Assembly: GCA_902462015.1 (NCBI GenBank)
Contig: CABPZV010000095.1
Coordinates: forward strand, 1-7,596
Origin: an uncultured Eubacteriales bacterium
GTDB taxonomy: Bacteria > Bacillota > Clostridia > Oscillospirales > CAG-272
Length of the DNA: 7,596 bases
Reading direction: 5' to 3'
Numbering within the stretch: position 1 is the stretch's first letter; each line of letters starts with the position of its first letter. The notes beneath the pieces were generated by a model that made no database searches, was not told the DNA's origin, and was given only the letters and a program-made list of their open reading frames with translations. The position numbers were made by a program, and so were the translations under genes. Shown piece after piece: positions 5,712 through 7,596 of the stretch.

Positions 5712-5840
5712 TCGGCGGTTCAACAGGAGCGGAAAGCTCGTCATAATACGGCTAAGGTTTGAACCGGCGCCGAAAAAAGCAGGTACAGTCCGCCCTGACA
5801 ATCAAATCCTTAAAAAGCTAAGAACATCCTGCTTTTAGCT
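5712..5840 (+). promoter_or_regulatory. Structured 5' leader of nrdD, candidate cis-acting RNA
   Basis: Two adjacent folded domains can be drawn in the leader. In the first, TCGGC plus GGTTCAA (5712-5723) pair with TTGAACC and GCCGA (5759-5765 and 5769-5773), a 12-bp helix with a GGC bulge enclosing a GAGC/GCTC hairpin (5727-5739). In the second, AAAAGCAGG (5775-5783) pairs with CCTGCTTTT (5828-5836), a 9-bp closing helix. AGCTAA (5816-5821) can instead pair with TTAGCT (5835-5840), and CCTG (5828-5831) could pair with CAGG next to the ribosome site (5881-5884). No T-run follows, so translational control or RNA stability is likelier than termination. I do not recognise a known riboswitch class; the structure is inferred by eye. 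Confidence 0.45.
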
Positions 5841-5881
5841 ATACCTATCATTTAAAAATATTATTATAATATATTATATTC

Positions 5882-5890
5882 AGGAAAGGA
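5882..5890 (+). promoter_or_regulatory. Ribosome binding site of nrdD
   Basis: AGGAAAGGA gives two overlapping purine-rich matches. The nearer one ends 11 bases before ATG 5902, slightly long but acceptable. It supports that ATG, which also begins the conserved ATP-cone sequence. CAGG at 5881-5884 is complementary to CCTG at 5828-5831 in the leader, so it could be masked by RNA folding. Confidence 0.6.
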
Positions 5891-5901
5891 ACCCTACAGA
5901 T

Positions 5902-7596
5902 ATGTATCAAGTCATTAAAAGAGACGGAAAGACGGTTGACTTTGATTTGAGTAAAATCAGCGCCGCAATTCAAAAAGCGTTTGACGCTCTCCAAAAACAG
6001 TACAATCAAAATATTATCGACATGCTTGCACTGAAAGTCACAGCTGATTATGAGCCTAAAATAAAAGATGAAAAAATCACTGTTGAAAGTATTCAGGACA
6101 GCGTTGAGGATGTCCTTGTTCAAGCAGGCTATGCAGATGTTGCAAAATGCTACATTCTTTACCGTAAGCAGCGCGAAAAAATCCGCAACATGAAAAACAC
6201 TATAATAGACTATAAAGAAACTGTAGATAAATATATGCATGCCAATGACTGGAGAGTAAAGGAAAACTCTACAGTTACATATTCTGTAGGAGGACTTATT
6301 TTATCTAATTCCGGTGCTATTACAGCAAACTATTGGCTCAGCGAAATTTATGATCAGGAAATTGCAGATGCACACAGAAATTCGGATATTCATCTTCACG
6401 ATCTTTCAATGCTGACCGGATATTGTGCAGGATGGTCTCTGCGTCAGCTTATCAAGGAAGGACTCGGCGGAATTCCAGGCAAAATAACATCTTCTCCTGC
6501 CAAGCATCTTGCGACTCTCTGCAACCAAATGGTAAACTTTCTCGGTATAATGCAGAATGAATGGGCAGGAGCACAGGCCTTTTCATCATTTGATACATAT
6601 TTAGCTCCTTTTGTAAAGGCGGATAATCTCGATTACGACACGGTAAAGAAATGCGTAGAGTCCTTTATTTACGGAGTCAATACGCCAAGCCGCTGGGGAA
6701 CCCAGGCTCCGTTTTCAAACATTACTCTCGACTGGACCGTACCTAACGACCTCGCAGAGCTCCCGGCTATTGTCGGAGGCAAAGAGATGCCCTTTAAATA
6801 TAAGGACTGCAAGCGTGAAATGGACATGATAAACAAGGCGTTCATCGAAGTCATGATAGACGGAGACGCTAATGGACGCGGCTTCCAGTATCCTATTCCT
6901 ACATATTCTATAACACGCGATTTTGACTGGTCGGAAACAGAAAATAACCGTCTTCTATTTGAAATGACATCAAAGTACGGAACGCCGTATTTTTCAAACT
7001 ATGTCAACAGCGACATGGAGCCAAGCGATATAAGAAGTATGTGCTGCCGTCTCCGTCTGGATCTCCGTGAGCTCCGCAAGAAGTCCGGCGGTTTCTTCGG
7101 AAGCGGAGAATCTACCGGTTCAATCGGAGTTGTGACTATAAATATGCCGAGAATTGCATATCTTTCATCTGATGAAGCAGATTTTTATAAGCGGCTCGAC
7201 CATATGATGGACATTTCCGCACGCTCCTTAAAAACTAAGCGTACAGTCATTTCAAAGCTGCTGGAACAGGGACTTTATCCCTATACAAAGCATTACCTTG
7301 GCAATCTTGATAATCACTTTTCTACAATCGGACTTGTCGGCATGAATGAAGCCTGCCTGAATGCAAAATGGATTCGCAAGGATCTGACCGATAAAGCTGC
7401 ACAGCAGTTTACAAAGGACGTCCTTATACATATGCGCACACGTCTATCCGACTATCAGGAGGAATACGGTGATCTTTATAACCTCGAAGCAACTCCTGCA
7501 GAATCCACATCATACCGTCTTGCAAAACATGATGTTGAAAGATATCCGGACATTATAACTGCAACGGATAATCAAAAGGGAAACACTCCTTATTAC
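5902..7596 (+). CDS. nrdD: Anaerobic ribonucleoside-triphosphate reductase NrdD, class III (3' end cut off)
   Basis: NrdD converts ribonucleoside triphosphates to dNTPs in the absence of oxygen, using a glycyl radical installed by the radical-SAM activase NrdG. The frame runs open for 565 codons to the window edge. Residues about 1-95 form an ATP-cone allosteric domain (MYQVIKRDGKTVDFDLSKIS). The catalytic barrel follows with HLHDLSMLTGYCAGWSLRQL, whose Cys175 matches an active-site Cys of the family, then YGVNTPSRWGTQAPFSN, MCCRLRLDL (Cys381/382, the thiyl-radical region) and GSIGVVTINMPRIAYL. The zinc-binding cysteines and the glycyl-radical motif at the C-terminus lie beyond the window, as would any nrdG. 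ATG 5902 fits the conserved N-terminus and has a ribosome site. The promoter with paired NrdR boxes shows likely repression when dATP/ATP signals are high. Identification is firm. Confidence 0.97.
   Translation, partial: MYQVIKRDGKTVDFDLSKISAAIQKAFDALQKQYNQNIIDMLALKVTADYEPKIKDEKITVESIQDSVEDVLVQAGYADVAKCYILYRKQREKIRNMKNTIIDYKETVDKYMHANDWRVKENSTVTYSVGGLILSNSGAITANYWLSEIYDQEIADAHRNSDIHLHDLSMLTGYCAGWSLRQLIKEGLGGIPGKITSSPAKHLATLCNQMVNFLGIMQNEWAGAQAFSSFDTYLAPFVKADNLDYDTVKKCVESFIYGVNTPSRWGTQAPFSNITLDWTVPNDLAELPAIVGGKEMPFKYKDCKREMDMINKAFIEVMIDGDANGRGFQYPIPTYSITRDFDWSETENNRLLFEMTSKYGTPYFSNYVNSDMEPSDIRSMCCRLRLDLRELRKKSGGFFGSGESTGSIGVVTINMPRIAYLSSDEADFYKRLDHMMDISARSLKTKRTVISKLLEQGLYPYTKHYLGNLDNHFSTIGLVGMNEACLNAKWIRKDLTDKAAQQFTKDVLIHMRTRLSDYQEEYGDLYNLEATPAESTSYRLAKHDVERYPDIITATDNQKGNTPYY

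Larger units (their letters stand above)
5307..5901. other. Divergent regulatory intergenic region, spoIIIAA-nrdD
   Basis: This is a 595-bp stretch without a credible gene. From left to right it holds the repeat copy, the spoIIIA leader with a minor inverted repeat GTGCA/TGCAC (5435-5456), the sigma-E promoter, an AT-rich stretch (about 5507-5630) in which I see nothing specific, the NrdR boxes and nrdD promoter, the folded leader, and an AT-rich segment (about 5850-5880) before the ribosome site. Short open frames at 5309-5494 (-) and 5464-5661 (+) overlap these elements and are not genes. Confidence 0.7.

Noticed and set aside
5693..5901. Cobalamin riboswitch or T-box in the nrdD leader
   Set aside because: No B12-box-like segment and no T-box motif are visible, and class III reductase does not use cobalamin.
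5848..6240. 130-codon open frame on the - strand
   Set aside because: It is antisense to the nrdD ribosome site and the conserved ATP-cone coding region.

Overview
This window comes from a low-GC, anaerobic, endospore-forming Firmicute (class Clostridia, plausibly a Ruminococcaceae/Oscillospiraceae gut type). A nearly complete sporulation spoIIIA operon sits beside an oxygen-sensitive class III ribonucleotide reductase gene. The species is inferred only from gene content and protein style.

Layout: positions 2-301 (+) hold the 3' part of secG, with an unusual acidic tail. A short convergent intergenic region (302-487) carries a hairpin terminator for secG and a second hairpin that probably ends the opposing operon. 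From 5306 back to 488 (-) lies the spoIIIA operon in canonical order: spoIIIAA, AB, AC, AD, AE, AF, AG. The eighth gene, spoIIIAH, is absent from its usual place after AG, and AG itself is short. A good match to a sigma-E promoter lies upstream of spoIIIAA (5478-5506, -).

The second half of the operon (AD to AG) is tightly packed. The first half is loosened by three gaps of roughly 125-240 bp. Two of these gaps carry repeat-like DNA. One is a hairpin-rich element (about 4109-4312) just upstream of spoIIIAB. The other is an imperfect repeat of about 90 bp, one copy of which lies just before spoIIIAD; its partner lies just before spoIIIAA. All three elements end within a few bases of the downstream start codon.

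From 5307 to 5901 is a regulatory intergenic region shared by two divergent units. On the + strand it has a perfect-consensus promoter (TTGACA, 17-bp spacer, TATAAT), two NrdR-box palindromes 32 bp apart, and a leader of about 210 nt with long complementary segments. It drives nrdD (5902 to the window end, truncated), the anaerobic ribonucleoside-triphosphate reductase.

Functionally, SpoIIIAA-AG build the mother-cell side of the channel to the engulfed forespore, with SpoIIIAA as the ATPase and SpoIIIAG as the ring former. NrdD supplies dNTPs under anaerobiosis and is probably repressed by NrdR. The two units appear unrelated in function. I see no CRISPR array, tRNA, rRNA or transposase.
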